From positions 1 through 14,814 of the forward strand of contig JAHFPK010000042.1 of NCBI GenBank assembly GCA_023266715.1: DNA of 14,814 nucleotides. Direction: 5' to 3'. Both the position numbers and the translations under genes were made by a program. Positions within the stretch are counted from its first letter, which is position 1. Each line of letters begins with the position of its first letter. Shown in pieces: positions 1 through 5,603 of the stretch. A model generated the notes under the pieces. That model was not told where the DNA came from. It saw nothing but the letters and a program-made list of their open reading frames with translations, and ran no database searches. The stretch is from Hyphomicrobiales bacterium (GTDB lineage Bacteria > Pseudomonadota > Alphaproteobacteria > Rhizobiales > Aestuariivirgaceae).

Positions 1-427
1 CCATGTCCTGGCGGTCCTCTGGGAGCAGTGCCAGGCATTTTTTGAGCCGGCTGAGGTCCATGGCCAATTCAGCCTTCGGCATCACCGGCATCGAATCGGC
101 TGCATCCAGTTCTTCCGCCCGTTCCGACATGCGCTCAGCAAAACGGCGTTTAAGATCAATGGCTTGATTGCGGGCAATAGCCGCAAGCCACGCCATGGGC
201 CGCAGCGAGCCTGCTTCGTAGGAAGAAGCCCTTTGCCAAATCTTCATGAAAGCCTCCTGCAGGGCCTCCTCCGCCAGCTCTGGTTTCTTCAAAACACAGC
301 GAACCACGGCAAAAAGCTTGTTCGAAGTCAGGTCATAGAGGCGGCCGAAGGCCTGCCTGTCCCCGCCCGCAATAAGGGGCAAAAGACCGTCCAACTCGTG
401 CTCGATGGGGTCAGAAACTGTGCTCAT
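1..427 (-). CDS. ECF-type RNA polymerase sigma factor (C-terminus cut by window edge)
   Basis: Reading leftward from the ATG at 427 there is an open frame of 142 codons that reaches base 1 without a stop, so the gene is cut at its C-terminal end. Region 2 of an extracytoplasmic-function sigma factor is clear: the -10 recognition helix segment reads EEALQEAFMKIWQRA, followed by WLAAIARNQAIDLKRR. A linker and the first helix of region 4 (LKKCLALLPEDR) follow. The style resembles the SigK/RpoE-like ECF proteins whose next gene is usually an anti-sigma factor; that gene would lie off the left edge. An in-frame stop at 455-457 and no other start codon make 427 the start. Its own Shine-Dalgarno is weak, and a 17-codon frame overlaps the start. 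It is divergent from the small secreted-protein genes to its right, which it may control (inference). Confidence 0.9.
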   Translation of the reverse strand, partial: MSTVSDPIEHELDGLLPLIAGGDRQAFGRLYDLTSNKLFAVVRCVLKKPELAEEALQEAFMKIWQRASSYEAGSLRPMAWLAAIARNQAIDLKRRFAERMSERAEELDAADSMPVMPKAELAMDLSRLKKCLALLPEDRQDM

Positions 428-464
428 GGTCCCAAATACGGCGCATTTCGCCCATTAGTTGCAT
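411..464 (-). other. possible 17-codon leader ORF overlapping the sigma-factor start
   Basis: On the minus strand, a run of six G (471-476) sits a few bases before an ATG at 464. That frame encodes MQLMGEMRRIWDHEHSF and stops at 411-413, about 14 bases inside the sigma-factor gene but in another frame. The ribosome-binding site in front of this short frame looks much stronger than the one in front of the sigma-factor ATG. Translation of the short frame could therefore feed the sigma-factor start by coupling. This is inference, and a frame this short can arise by chance. Confidence 0.3.
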
Positions 465-480
465 AATTTCCCCCCAAGAT

Positions 481-515
481 AAACGCCAGATGAACGGAAC
501 ATTCAGCTTGGGTTC
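481..515 (+). promoter_or_regulatory. repeated promoter-like element, copy 1
   Basis: This stretch aligns without gaps to 991-1020 (22 of 30 bases identical over 481-510). Shared words are AAACG, AGATGAACG and CATTCAG. It contains a dyad TGAA-N7-TTCA and the spaced words TGAAC (491-495), 17 bases, TTC (513-515), which fit the dimensions of an ECF -35/-10 pair. It lies 57 bases before the start of the first small secreted-protein gene and in the divergent region upstream of the sigma-factor gene. Promoter function is inferred from conservation and position only. Confidence 0.5.
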
Positions 516-571
516 GAGTTTAGATGGGTAAAGGTAGGTTCAAGATCGAAACACACGAGAGGAACTGTGCC

Positions 572-766
572 ATGATCCGCTACACGCTCTTTGTACTTGC
601 CGTCCTGGGTTCAACTGCAATTGCGGCAATCGCCCCTAATCATGAACTGACCCCTGCAAACGCCAAGAATGTCACGGTTATCGACAAGAACCAGGCTTTT
701 CCGGTTTACGGCCCCATCGTTGTTGAACAATGCGCTGTGGAGGATTGCTCCGACGTTGAAGCCTGA
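572..766 (+). CDS. small secreted protein with C-X4-C tail (paralog 1)
   Basis: The 64-residue product starts with a Sec signal peptide (MIRYTLFVLAVLGSTAIAA). The mature part of about 44 residues carries the segment NVTVIDKN, then PVYG, and ends with CAVEDCSD (Cys54 and Cys59). I chose the ATG at 572 because GAGAGGA lies about 9 bases upstream and the signal peptide begins there; a longer frame from 524 would put a charged extension in front of it. The product is a clear paralog of the protein at 1084-1284. I do not recognise a named family. The two cysteines could form a disulfide or bind a metal or thiol-reactive compound in the periplasm (inference). It probably belongs to the regulon of the divergent ECF sigma factor. 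Confidence 0.75.
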   Translation: MIRYTLFVLAVLGSTAIAAIAPNHELTPANAKNVTVIDKNQAFPVYGPIVVEQCAVEDCSDVEA

Positions 767-920
767 TTGAACTGCACAGCGCAATCCCGCTGCGCAACGG
801 AACCGGGGTCTGGGTTTTGGCAACTTTTAACCCGCCCCTCTCGTAAAGGTGTCAAGACCAAGCCTCGGTTCCAATTTTCTCCCCAAGCAGATCCCCTGCA
901 AAAGTCCTGCTTGCAACTCC

Positions 921-954
921 GAGGCTCCGGCAAACCGGGGCCTCTTTCTTATTT
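921..954 (+). terminator. intrinsic terminator after the first small secreted-protein gene
   Basis: GAGGCTCCGG (921-930) pairs with CCGGGGCCTC (935-944) around the loop CAAA, with one mismatched pair, and is followed by the T-rich tail TTTCTTATTT (945-954). It lies 155 bases after the stop codon, so the transcript would have a long 3' untranslated part. Confidence 0.75.
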
Positions 955-974
955 AGGGGCCTCTTTCTTATTTA
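937..974 (+). repeat. exact 19-bp tandem duplication of the terminator 3' arm and T-tail
   Basis: The 19 bases at 937-955 (beginning GGGGCCTC, ending TTATTTA) are repeated exactly at 956-974. The second copy lacks a matching 5' arm and so adds only a T-rich tail and a spare 3' arm. Confidence 0.9.
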
Positions 975-990
975 AACGAAACTCGAATCT

Positions 991-1025
991 AAACGGTAGA
1001 TGAACGAGCCATTCAGACTCCATTC
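991..1025 (+). promoter_or_regulatory. repeated promoter-like element, copy 2
   Basis: This is the second copy of the element at 481-515, with the same TGAA-N7-TTCA dyad and the same TGAAC (1001-1005), 17 bases, TTC (1023-1025) layout. It precedes the second small secreted-protein gene by about 60-90 bases. The conserved words are surrounded by diverged sequence, which points to selection on a binding site rather than only a recent duplication (inference). Confidence 0.5.
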
Positions 1026-1083
1026 CAAGGCGAACGCGTAGTGTGTTTTCAACGCTGAATACTGTCTCTGGAGGAGGCTGAAA

Positions 1084-1284
1084 ATGAAAACCCTGATCGT
1101 AACCGCAACCCTTACCGTCATGTTTCTGTCCGCCGGCGCATTTGCTGGAAATAATGCTTCATCAACGCTGGTGGCCAAGACCCAGAATATCAATGTGACC
1201 GTGATCTCCAAAAACGGTCAATGGCCCGTCAAAGGCCAAATCAGTTTTGACGCCTGTTCAGTCAGGCGTTGCCTCGACGCGTAA
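1084..1284 (+). CDS. small secreted protein with C-X4-C tail (paralog 2)
   Basis: The product is 66 residues with a Sec signal peptide (residues 1 to about 21, ending AGAFA). The mature protein has NVTVISKN, PVKG and a terminal CSVRRCLDA (Cys58 and Cys63). Compared with the protein at 572-766, 15 of 29 residues from NVTVI onward are identical, including both cysteines and the Pro-Val-x-Gly turn. A strong AGGAGG ribosome-binding site lies 8 bases before the ATG. I know of no family assignment. The shared upstream element and adjacency suggest that both paralogs are induced together and act outside the cytoplasmic membrane. A hairpin at 1295-1322 follows the stop codon. Confidence 0.8.
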   Translation: MKTLIVTATLTVMFLSAGAFAGNNASSTLVAKTQNINVTVISKNGQWPVKGQISFDACSVRRCLDA

Positions 1285-1294
1285 CCCAGTTTCA

Positions 1295-1322
1295 CCTTCA
1301 CCCTTTTGAAAAAGGGCGAAGG
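1295..1322 (+). terminator. hairpin after the second small secreted-protein gene
   Basis: CCTTC-A-CCCTTTT (1295-1307) pairs with AAAAGGG-C-GAAGG (ending 1322), leaving one internal mismatch and a short loop. No T-tract follows, so it may be a weak terminator, an mRNA-stabilising stem, or a partial barrier that lets transcription continue into the gene at 1410. Confidence 0.45.
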
Positions 1323-1323
1323 G

Positions 1324-1382
1324 ACAGGAGGCAGTGAGGTGGATCAACAGCCCCCTCTCAAGCCGCTTCATTTGCCTCCTGT
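1324..1382 (+). repeat. 10-bp perfect inverted repeat in the leader of the 1410 gene
   Basis: ACAGGAGGCA (1324-1333) is exactly complementary to TGCCTCCTGT (1373-1382), 39 bases apart. The left arm contains a GGAGG word that the right arm would mask. The element ends 27 bases before the ATG at 1410. It may be a leader RNA stem or a binding site; function is unknown. Confidence 0.5.
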
Positions 1383-1409
1383 TCCACTTTCTTCAATCCG
1401 GAGCCTGAA

Positions 1410-1736
1410 ATGTTAAAACCCACCCTCGCGACCCTTGGAATTCTGCTGCTGACGGCCTCGGCTGGCGAAGCTTCCGTGCGGAACTTTTTTTCACCCGCTG
1501 TAGAAGGCTCCCGCATTGATTCCTGCTTGAGCGGGCAGAAAGATTGTGGAAAACCGGCGGCCGACGCCTTCTGCGTAAAGGAAGGCTTCACAGAATCCAT
1601 CCTGTTCCAGCGCGAAGCCGCAAGCTCCACCCGCCAGTTGGGGTCCGATGCCATATGTGAAGGCGAAACCTGCATGAGTTTCAGGCGAATCAAGTGTGTT
1701 GGCCCCGCCGAAACCGCTGAACTGACGCAAAACTGA
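1410..1736 (+). CDS. secreted six-cysteine protein of unknown function
   Basis: The 108-residue product has a Sec signal peptide (about residues 1-21, ending SAGEA). The mature region has six cysteines (39, 46, 55, 83, 88, 96), an even number that suggests three disulfides in the periplasm or outside the cell. The word DCGKPAADAFC, and ICEGETC further on, resemble uncharacterised exported proteins that I recall from alphaproteobacteria; I cannot name the family with certainty. GGAG lies about 6 bases before the ATG. It follows the paralog pair in the same direction after 125 bases and may be co-expressed with them. It converges on the RidA-like gene, with 37 bases between the stop codons. Confidence 0.75.
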   Translation: MLKPTLATLGILLLTASAGEASVRNFFSPAVEGSRIDSCLSGQKDCGKPAADAFCVKEGFTESILFQREAASSTRQLGSDAICEGETCMSFRRIKCVGPAETAELTQN

Positions 1737-1773
1737 CAACTCAACGGAAAAAACATCTCTGCCGCATTTGCGT

Positions 1774-2259
1774 TCAGCCGCCATCGATTTCTACCTCCGC
1801 CTCGCAATTCACCGGCGCATTGAGGGGCAGCATCATGCCGATAGATGAACGCGCATGCATCCCGATCTCGGGTCCGTAGAGCTCAAGGATAAGATCGGAA
1901 TAGCCATTGGTCACGCGCGGCGTCTCATTGAACCCCGGCGCAACATTGACCATAGCGAACACCCGCAGCCAGGCCGTAACTCGGTCAAGGTCTCCGAGTG
2001 CGCGTTTAAGGCTTCCGAGATGGGCCAGCGCCACCAGGCGCGCAGAAGCATAGCCCTCTTCCGCCGACACATCTGCGCCAACTTTGCCCAATGGCCCGGC
2101 AATAGTTCCATCGGCATTCTGGGCAATATGGCCGGATATGAAAGCGCGATTGCCGCGCGCTCGCACCCAGGCGAAGGGAAATTTCAAATGTGCTGGAACT
2201 TGGAACGGTGCAGGAAGCGTCAATCCCATATCCGCCAACCGCGCTTCAATCCTTGCCAT
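1774..2259 (-). CDS. RidA/YjgF-type protein (YjgF_endoribonc-like subfamily)
   Basis: From the ATG at 2259 the product has 161 residues, longer than canonical RidA (about 130) and like the larger Rid-superfamily branch annotated as endoribonuclease L-PSP/chorismate mutase-like. Visible features are the FISGHIAQNADG strand near residues 40-51, a helix with SLKRALGDLDRV, and the C-terminal HARSSIGMMLPLNAPV segment, whose arginine (Arg137) matches the carboxylate-binding arginine of the family. RidA proteins hydrolyse reactive enamine/imine intermediates from amino-acid metabolism, but this branch is poorly characterised, so the substrate is unknown. The start lies one base after the stop of the upstream cupin gene (TGATATG), with AAAGG upstream inside that gene, which indicates translational coupling. 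A longer in-frame extension back to 2406 overlaps the cupin gene and was rejected. Confidence 0.85.
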   Translation of the reverse strand: MARIEARLADMGLTLPAPFQVPAHLKFPFAWVRARGNRAFISGHIAQNADGTIAGPLGKVGADVSAEEGYASARLVALAHLGSLKRALGDLDRVTAWLRVFAMVNVAPGFNETPRVTNGYSDLILELYGPEIGMHARSSIGMMLPLNAPVNCEAEVEIDGG

Positions 2260-2260
2260 A

Positions 2261-2686
2261 TCACGGAACCTTTCCATCCAGTTCGGGGTAGAGAACGAGA
2301 CTCTCCTGGGCCGTAGGTTCATTGCGCGAGCCAATGAAGACCGCAGTTTCAACCCCGCGATTGACAGCAACGTGCGGCAGATTGGCAGGAATGAAAAGAT
2401 AATCACCCAGGTTCACCTTTTCGCAATTCTGCAAATCAGAACCCGTCCATAGTTCCACTTCACTGCCGCTCATCAAATAAAAAGCGGTTTCATGATGTTC
2501 ATGCACATGCGCCTTGGTGCGCTGTCCTGGATGCAAGGTCACAATGCCGAGCCAGAGTGATTCAGAACCCACAGTTTCGGCACTTACGCCGGGGAGATAT
2601 TCAGTTCCCTGCCTGGATACGTAGCTCTTGCCGCCCTTGACGACACGTGCCTTGCGCTCAGTGAAAACACGCGATTGAATATTCAT
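2261..2686 (-). CDS. single-domain cupin protein
   Basis: The 141-residue product carries both cupin motifs. Motif 1 is G54-x5-H60-x-H62-x3-E66-x7-G74 (with AHVHEHHE visible) and motif 2 runs from Gly94 (GDYLFIPANLPHVAVN) with His105 and Asn109. His60, His62, Glu66 and His105 are the expected metal ligands, so a metal-bound small-molecule enzyme or sensor fold is likely; the substrate is not evident. AGGAGAT lies just before the ATG at 2686. It is the first gene of a two-gene leftward operon with the RidA-like protein, and is divergent, 114 bases away, from a winged-helix/TPR regulator. The pairing suggests handling of a reactive metabolite such as an amino-acid-derived imine (inference). Confidence 0.85.
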   Translation of the reverse strand: MNIQSRVFTERKARVVKGGKSYVSRQGTEYLPGVSAETVGSESLWLGIVTLHPGQRTKAHVHEHHETAFYLMSGSEVELWTGSDLQNCEKVNLGDYLFIPANLPHVAVNRGVETAVFIGSRNEPTAQESLVLYPELDGKVP

Positions 2687-2800
2687 GGCAATCTCCTGCA
2701 GCGTGAACGATGCCTGCAGAATCGCGCCGGCGATCCGAAAAGTCTTGAATCGGCGGCCGAATACTTCCTAAAAGAACCGAATTCCGCTTAAACTTGCACC
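2687..2800. promoter_or_regulatory. divergent control region between the cupin operon and the TPR regulator
   Basis: These 114 bases must hold promoters for both directions. Candidate binding sites are the direct repeat CCTGCAG at 2695-2701 and 2713-2719 (18 bases start to start), the inverted repeat ATCGC-N4-GCGAT at 2721-2734, and TCGGC-N1-GCCGA at 2750-2760. I cannot tell which of these is used. The winged-helix regulator encoded on the right is the natural candidate to bind here. Confidence 0.4.
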
Positions 2801-4315
2801 ATGAATCGCCTGTCATTCGGAAATTTCGTTCTCGACCCACAGCGCGGCACCCTGCAGCGGAATGGAGAACCACTGGCGATTGGCAACAAAGGCCTGATCC
2901 TTCTGAAGGCGTTGCTGAATTCGCGCGGACAGGTTGTCGGCAAGGAAGCGCTGATGGAAGCGGCGTGGCCTGAAACGGCAATCGAGGAAAGCAATCTCTC
3001 CGTTCAGATTGCCGCACTTCGTAAAATCCTTGGACCAGCACCCGATGGCGGCGCGTGGATCACCACAGTTCCGCGCGGTGGCTACTGTTTTGTTGACGAC
3101 GATCGAGGCTCCGGGGGTTTGGCGTCACGCCAATTCAGCCTGCCTCTCAGCCGCCCTTCGATCATGGTCCTGCCATTGCAGAACGCCAGTGGCGACCCGG
3201 CTCAGGATTATCTTGCCGATGGCATTACCGAAGACATCATCACCGCCCTCACCCGCTTCCGCTGGTTTTCCGTAATAGCTCGCAATGCCAGTCTTGCTGG
3301 AAGGACAGCAAGCGAAATCGGCGCACGCTATTTCCTTGAAGGAAGCTTGCGGAAATCTGACCAACACATGCGTATATCGGCGCAGCTCAGCGACGTCTCC
3401 ACCGGAAGCACAATCTGGGCCGAGCGTTACGATCTGGAACTGACTGAAGTCTTCGCGATCCAGGACGAAATCGCCGAACGAGTCGCGGGCGCCATAGAAC
3501 CGGAACTGCTGAAGTCGGAAGGCGCTCAGGCGGCGGCCCGCCACACCGGCAACATGACGGCCTGGGATCTGGTGCGACAGGGTACCTGGCATTTTCATAA
3601 GATCATCAGACCCGGCCACGAACGGGCCCGTGAGCTTTTCCGCAAAGCATGTGAACTTGATCCCGGGTTGCCGGAAGCCCATATCTGGCTCGCCCGAGTC
3701 AGTGCCGGGATAATTGCCTACGGATGGTCGGACGACCGCGATGCCGACACCCACGAAGGCGTTGCCGCAGCCTTGACCGCAATTGGTCTCGACGAACGTA
3801 ATCCCTATGCGCATTACGGGCTGGCCATCGTCAGCACATTTGCTGGACAACTCGACCAGGCGATCCGTGCTGCCCAAAAAGCTATCGAAGTCGTGCCCAC
3901 GTTTGCCCTTGGCCACTACGTTCTTGGCATGGCCAGGCTGTTTAACGGTGAACCCTTGCCGGCCATTAAGGCTCTCGAATATGGCGTGAAGCTCAGTCCT
4001 TACGATCCACACATGTTTGTGTGGTTCAACATGCTGGCGGTGGCGCAACTCCTTGCCGGCGAACCGGCAAGGGCCCGTGACTCAAGTCTGCGCGCCTTGG
4101 ATATCCGGCCAGGCTGGCCCCGCACATTTGAAATTCTCGCCTGCTGCCATGCAGCACTCGGCGACTGGGAAGAGGCACGGAAGTGGTCTCGGCAGTTTCT
4201 TCTGCTGGGTATTGGGACCGGCGACATTTTGGCCCCGCTGCGCCACCGCAATCCTCAATTTGCCGATCAACTGAGGCATTGGCTCGCACTCGCCGAGACT
4301 TCCCAACAGCCTTAG
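2801..4315 (+). CDS. OmpR-type winged-helix regulator with TolB-like and TPR domains
   Basis: The 504-residue product has three parts. Residues 1-98 are an OmpR/PhoB/CadC-type winged-helix DNA-binding domain (FGNFVLDPQRGTL; AWPETAIEESNLSVQIAALR; TTVPRGGYCF). Residues 118 to about 235 match the TolB-like domain often found in this architecture (SIMVLPLQNASGDPAQDYLADGITEDIITAL). Residues 255 to about 490 are helical TPR-like repeats (for example ARELFRKACELDPGLPEAHIWLA). There is no hydrophobic stretch long enough for a membrane span, so it is cytoplasmic, unlike CadC, and has no receiver domain. TPRs would receive a protein or ligand signal. The ATG at 2801 is favoured because the wing fold begins at once, although the ribosome-binding site is weak. 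It is divergent from the cupin-RidA operon, its likely target. Confidence 0.88.
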   Translation: MNRLSFGNFVLDPQRGTLQRNGEPLAIGNKGLILLKALLNSRGQVVGKEALMEAAWPETAIEESNLSVQIAALRKILGPAPDGGAWITTVPRGGYCFVDDDRGSGGLASRQFSLPLSRPSIMVLPLQNASGDPAQDYLADGITEDIITALTRFRWFSVIARNASLAGRTASEIGARYFLEGSLRKSDQHMRISAQLSDVSTGSTIWAERYDLELTEVFAIQDEIAERVAGAIEPELLKSEGAQAAARHTGNMTAWDLVRQGTWHFHKIIRPGHERARELFRKACELDPGLPEAHIWLARVSAGIIAYGWSDDRDADTHEGVAAALTAIGLDERNPYAHYGLAIVSTFAGQLDQAIRAAQKAIEVVPTFALGHYVLGMARLFNGEPLPAIKALEYGVKLSPYDPHMFVWFNMLAVAQLLAGEPARARDSSLRALDIRPGWPRTFEILACCHAALGDWEEARKWSRQFLLLGIGTGDILAPLRHRNPQFADQLRHWLALAETSQQP

Positions 4316-4323
4316 AGACGCAA

Positions 4324-4380
4324 TCCGGAATCGCTTGGCTTTCCACCCTCCATTGTGTCGGAAGCTCCAAATCGGAGTTT
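4324..4380 (+). repeat. 57-bp direct repeat, left copy (right copy 5539-5595)
   Basis: Aligning 4324-4380 with 5539-5595 without gaps gives 40 identical bases of 57, with the blocks TCCGGAATC, CTTGG, TGTGT, GGAAGC and CCAAATC conserved. The copies lie in the same orientation on either side of the leftward ketopantoate-reductase-family gene. The left copy includes a terminator-like hairpin at 4362-4380. Confidence 0.75.
4362..4380 (+). terminator. hairpin after the TPR regulator gene
   Basis: AAGCTCC (4362-4368) pairs with GGAGTTT (4374-4380) with one G-T wobble around the loop AAATC, and is followed after five bases by TTTTC. The stem is short, so termination is only plausible. It lies 46 bases after the regulator's stop codon. 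Confidence 0.35.
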
Positions 4381-4443
4381 GATCATTTTCTCACCTAACT
4401 CGACCGACCAACTTGACCGGGATATGTCAGTCTATATTCGTGA

Positions 4444-5385
4444 TCATTGGACGGGAATGTCGGAAGCAAGTTTGCCCATGCGGTGCAGCTTGAGCACCGC
4501 ATAGACCGCCTCGTTCGCCGGTGTTGGCACCCCGAGTAAGCGACCGAACTCTAACACCTTCCCCGCGAGCCAATCGAGTTCGAGCCGGTTGCCGCGTTCA
4601 AGGTCATGCAGAAGCGATGCTTTGAAGGTGGGCGGAGATGACTCACCGAATTTCATTCGGTCGTCGGCAAAATCGGCCGGCAGCGCAACGCCGTTGGCAC
4701 GGCCAATCGCCTCCACCTCGCGCATCAGGCTGAGAAAGAAAGCGCGTGTGTCCGGGTCAGCGAGGATAGGGCCGAGTGGCTTGCGGGTAGCTGCGGTAGC
4801 GCCAGACAATCCGATCAGGAATACAAATTTCTGCCAGCGTTCGCGGTTTATTGCGTCCGACAGCGCGATTTCGATTCCGGCCGCCTGGGCGGCATCGGCG
4901 AAGGCCTGCAGCGGCGCATCAGGTTTGCCATCGATGCGCCCGCAAATCATCCGGGCGAATTGGCTGGTGTGAGTTACGACGCCCGGCGCGGACATCACCG
5001 CAGCAATAAAGGCGGCGCCGGCTACCACATTGTCGGCACCGAGAATCGGAGCGAGCCGTTCGGCGCTGTCCACCCCATTCTGCAGGGTGATCACACGCGT
5101 ATTAGGTCCGACCAGCGGGAGCGCTTGTTTGGCCGCCTTCTCGGTATCCCACAACTTGACCGCGAACAGCACAGTATCGACCGGACCAATGCTGGCCGGA
5201 TTGTCTGTGACATTTGGATTCGGCAGATGAAGGTCGCCAAGAACACTCTCGACCTTCAGGCCATGCGACCTGATGGCTTCAAGATTGGTGCCGCGAGCGA
5301 TGAAGGACACATCATTCCCGGCCGCTGCCATGCGCGCTCCGAAATAACCTCCAAGGGCACCAGTTGCCATCACTGCGATACGCAT
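4444..5385 (-). CDS. ketopantoate reductase family protein (ApbA/PanE-like)
   Basis: From the ATG at 5385 the product has 313 residues, a normal length for 2-dehydropantoate 2-reductases, which reduce 2-ketopantoate to pantoate with NADPH for pantothenate and CoA synthesis. The N-terminal Rossmann motif reads MRIAVMATGALGGYFGA, where the usual first glycine region (G-x-G-A) is altered to A-T-G-A. FAVKLWD (Lys77), LQNGVDS (Asn103), RERWQKF (catalytic-type Lys186) and SLLHDLERGNRLELDWLAG (Ser257, Asp261, Glu269) fit the family active site. Family members also include other 2-keto-acid reductases, so pantoate synthesis is not certain. A longer frame to 5481 adds a non-homologous N-terminus and was rejected. 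The gene is divergent from carB and bracketed by a direct repeat, so it may be a later insertion. Confidence 0.85.
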   Translation of the reverse strand: MRIAVMATGALGGYFGARMAAAGNDVSFIARGTNLEAIRSHGLKVESVLGDLHLPNPNVTDNPASIGPVDTVLFAVKLWDTEKAAKQALPLVGPNTRVITLQNGVDSAERLAPILGADNVVAGAAFIAAVMSAPGVVTHTSQFARMICGRIDGKPDAPLQAFADAAQAAGIEIALSDAINRERWQKFVFLIGLSGATAATRKPLGPILADPDTRAFFLSLMREVEAIGRANGVALPADFADDRMKFGESSPPTFKASLLHDLERGNRLELDWLAGKVLEFGRLLGVPTPANEAVYAVLKLHRMGKLASDIPVQ

Positions 5386-5538
5386 AATCCGTGTCAATCC
5401 TGTTTGGTTTGGTGGCTTCTCTAAGGCGCAGCGTATGCAAGTTAACATGAAATCCGTCAGCGTTCGAGCTATTTGACCCAAAGTCTATGCTCTGTCCGCT
5501 GCACGAAATAGCCGTCAAATCTCCAATCCCGGCAACTT

Positions 5539-5595
5539 TCCGGAATCACTTGGATTCCGCTGCCGTACTGTGTAGGAAGCCCCAAATCAGGTTTC
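5539..5595 (+). repeat. 57-bp direct repeat, right copy, in the carB leader
   Basis: This copy matches 4324-4380 (40 of 57 bases). It ends nine bases before the carB start codon and forms two hairpins (5541-5559 and 5575-5597). The second hairpin has a counterpart of the same kind in the left copy, which suggests that the structure rather than the exact sequence is kept. Confidence 0.75.
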
Positions 5596-5597
5596 CT
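5541..5597 (+). promoter_or_regulatory. two hairpins in the carB leader, the second covering the ribosome-binding site
   Basis: CGGAATC (5541-5547) pairs with GATTCCG (5553-5559). GGAAGCC (5575-5581) pairs with GGTTTCC (5590-5596 or so, one G-T wobble). The only Shine-Dalgarno-like bases before the carB ATG at 5604, AGG at 5589-5591, lie in the 3' arm of the second stem. This could tie carB translation to RNA folding or to a binding factor. It is seen only by base pairing; no known riboswitch class is recognised. Confidence 0.4.
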
Positions 5598-5603
5598 CAA
5601 AAC

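Larger units (their letters stand above)
767..1083. other. 317-bp intergenic region between the two secreted-protein paralogs
   Basis: I find no convincing gene here. The only long frame (767-1003) lacks a ribosome-binding site and protein-like composition. The region holds a terminator hairpin at 921-954, an exact 19-bp tandem duplication at 937-974, the second copy of the shared upstream element at 991-1025, and an AGGAGG ribosome-binding site just before the next gene. A short inverted repeat, GCGCA/TGCGC, lies near 780-795. Confidence 0.7.

Noticed and set aside
164..466. Plus-strand open frame of 100 aa
   Set aside because: It is antisense to the ECF sigma factor, whose conserved region 2 residues are encoded on the minus strand; no ribosome-binding site.
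767..1003. Plus-strand open frame of 78 aa after the first secreted protein
   Set aside because: It starts at the base after the stop codon, has no ribosome-binding site, runs through a terminator hairpin and a tandem duplication, and has no protein-like features.
572..1284. Bufferin (BufA/DUF2282) identification of the small secreted proteins
   Set aside because: The cysteine pattern (only two, near the C-terminus) and lack of a DUF692-like partner do not fit; only the general analogy is kept.
2658..3041. Minus-strand open frame of 127 aa spanning the cupin/regulator junction
   Set aside because: It overlaps the winged-helix coding sequence and the divergent control region; composition is that of an antisense shadow.
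3125..4048. Long minus-strand open frame (307 aa) inside the TPR regulator gene
   Set aside because: The plus strand encodes a recognisable winged helix, TolB-like domain and TPRs across the whole span; the minus frame has no family features.
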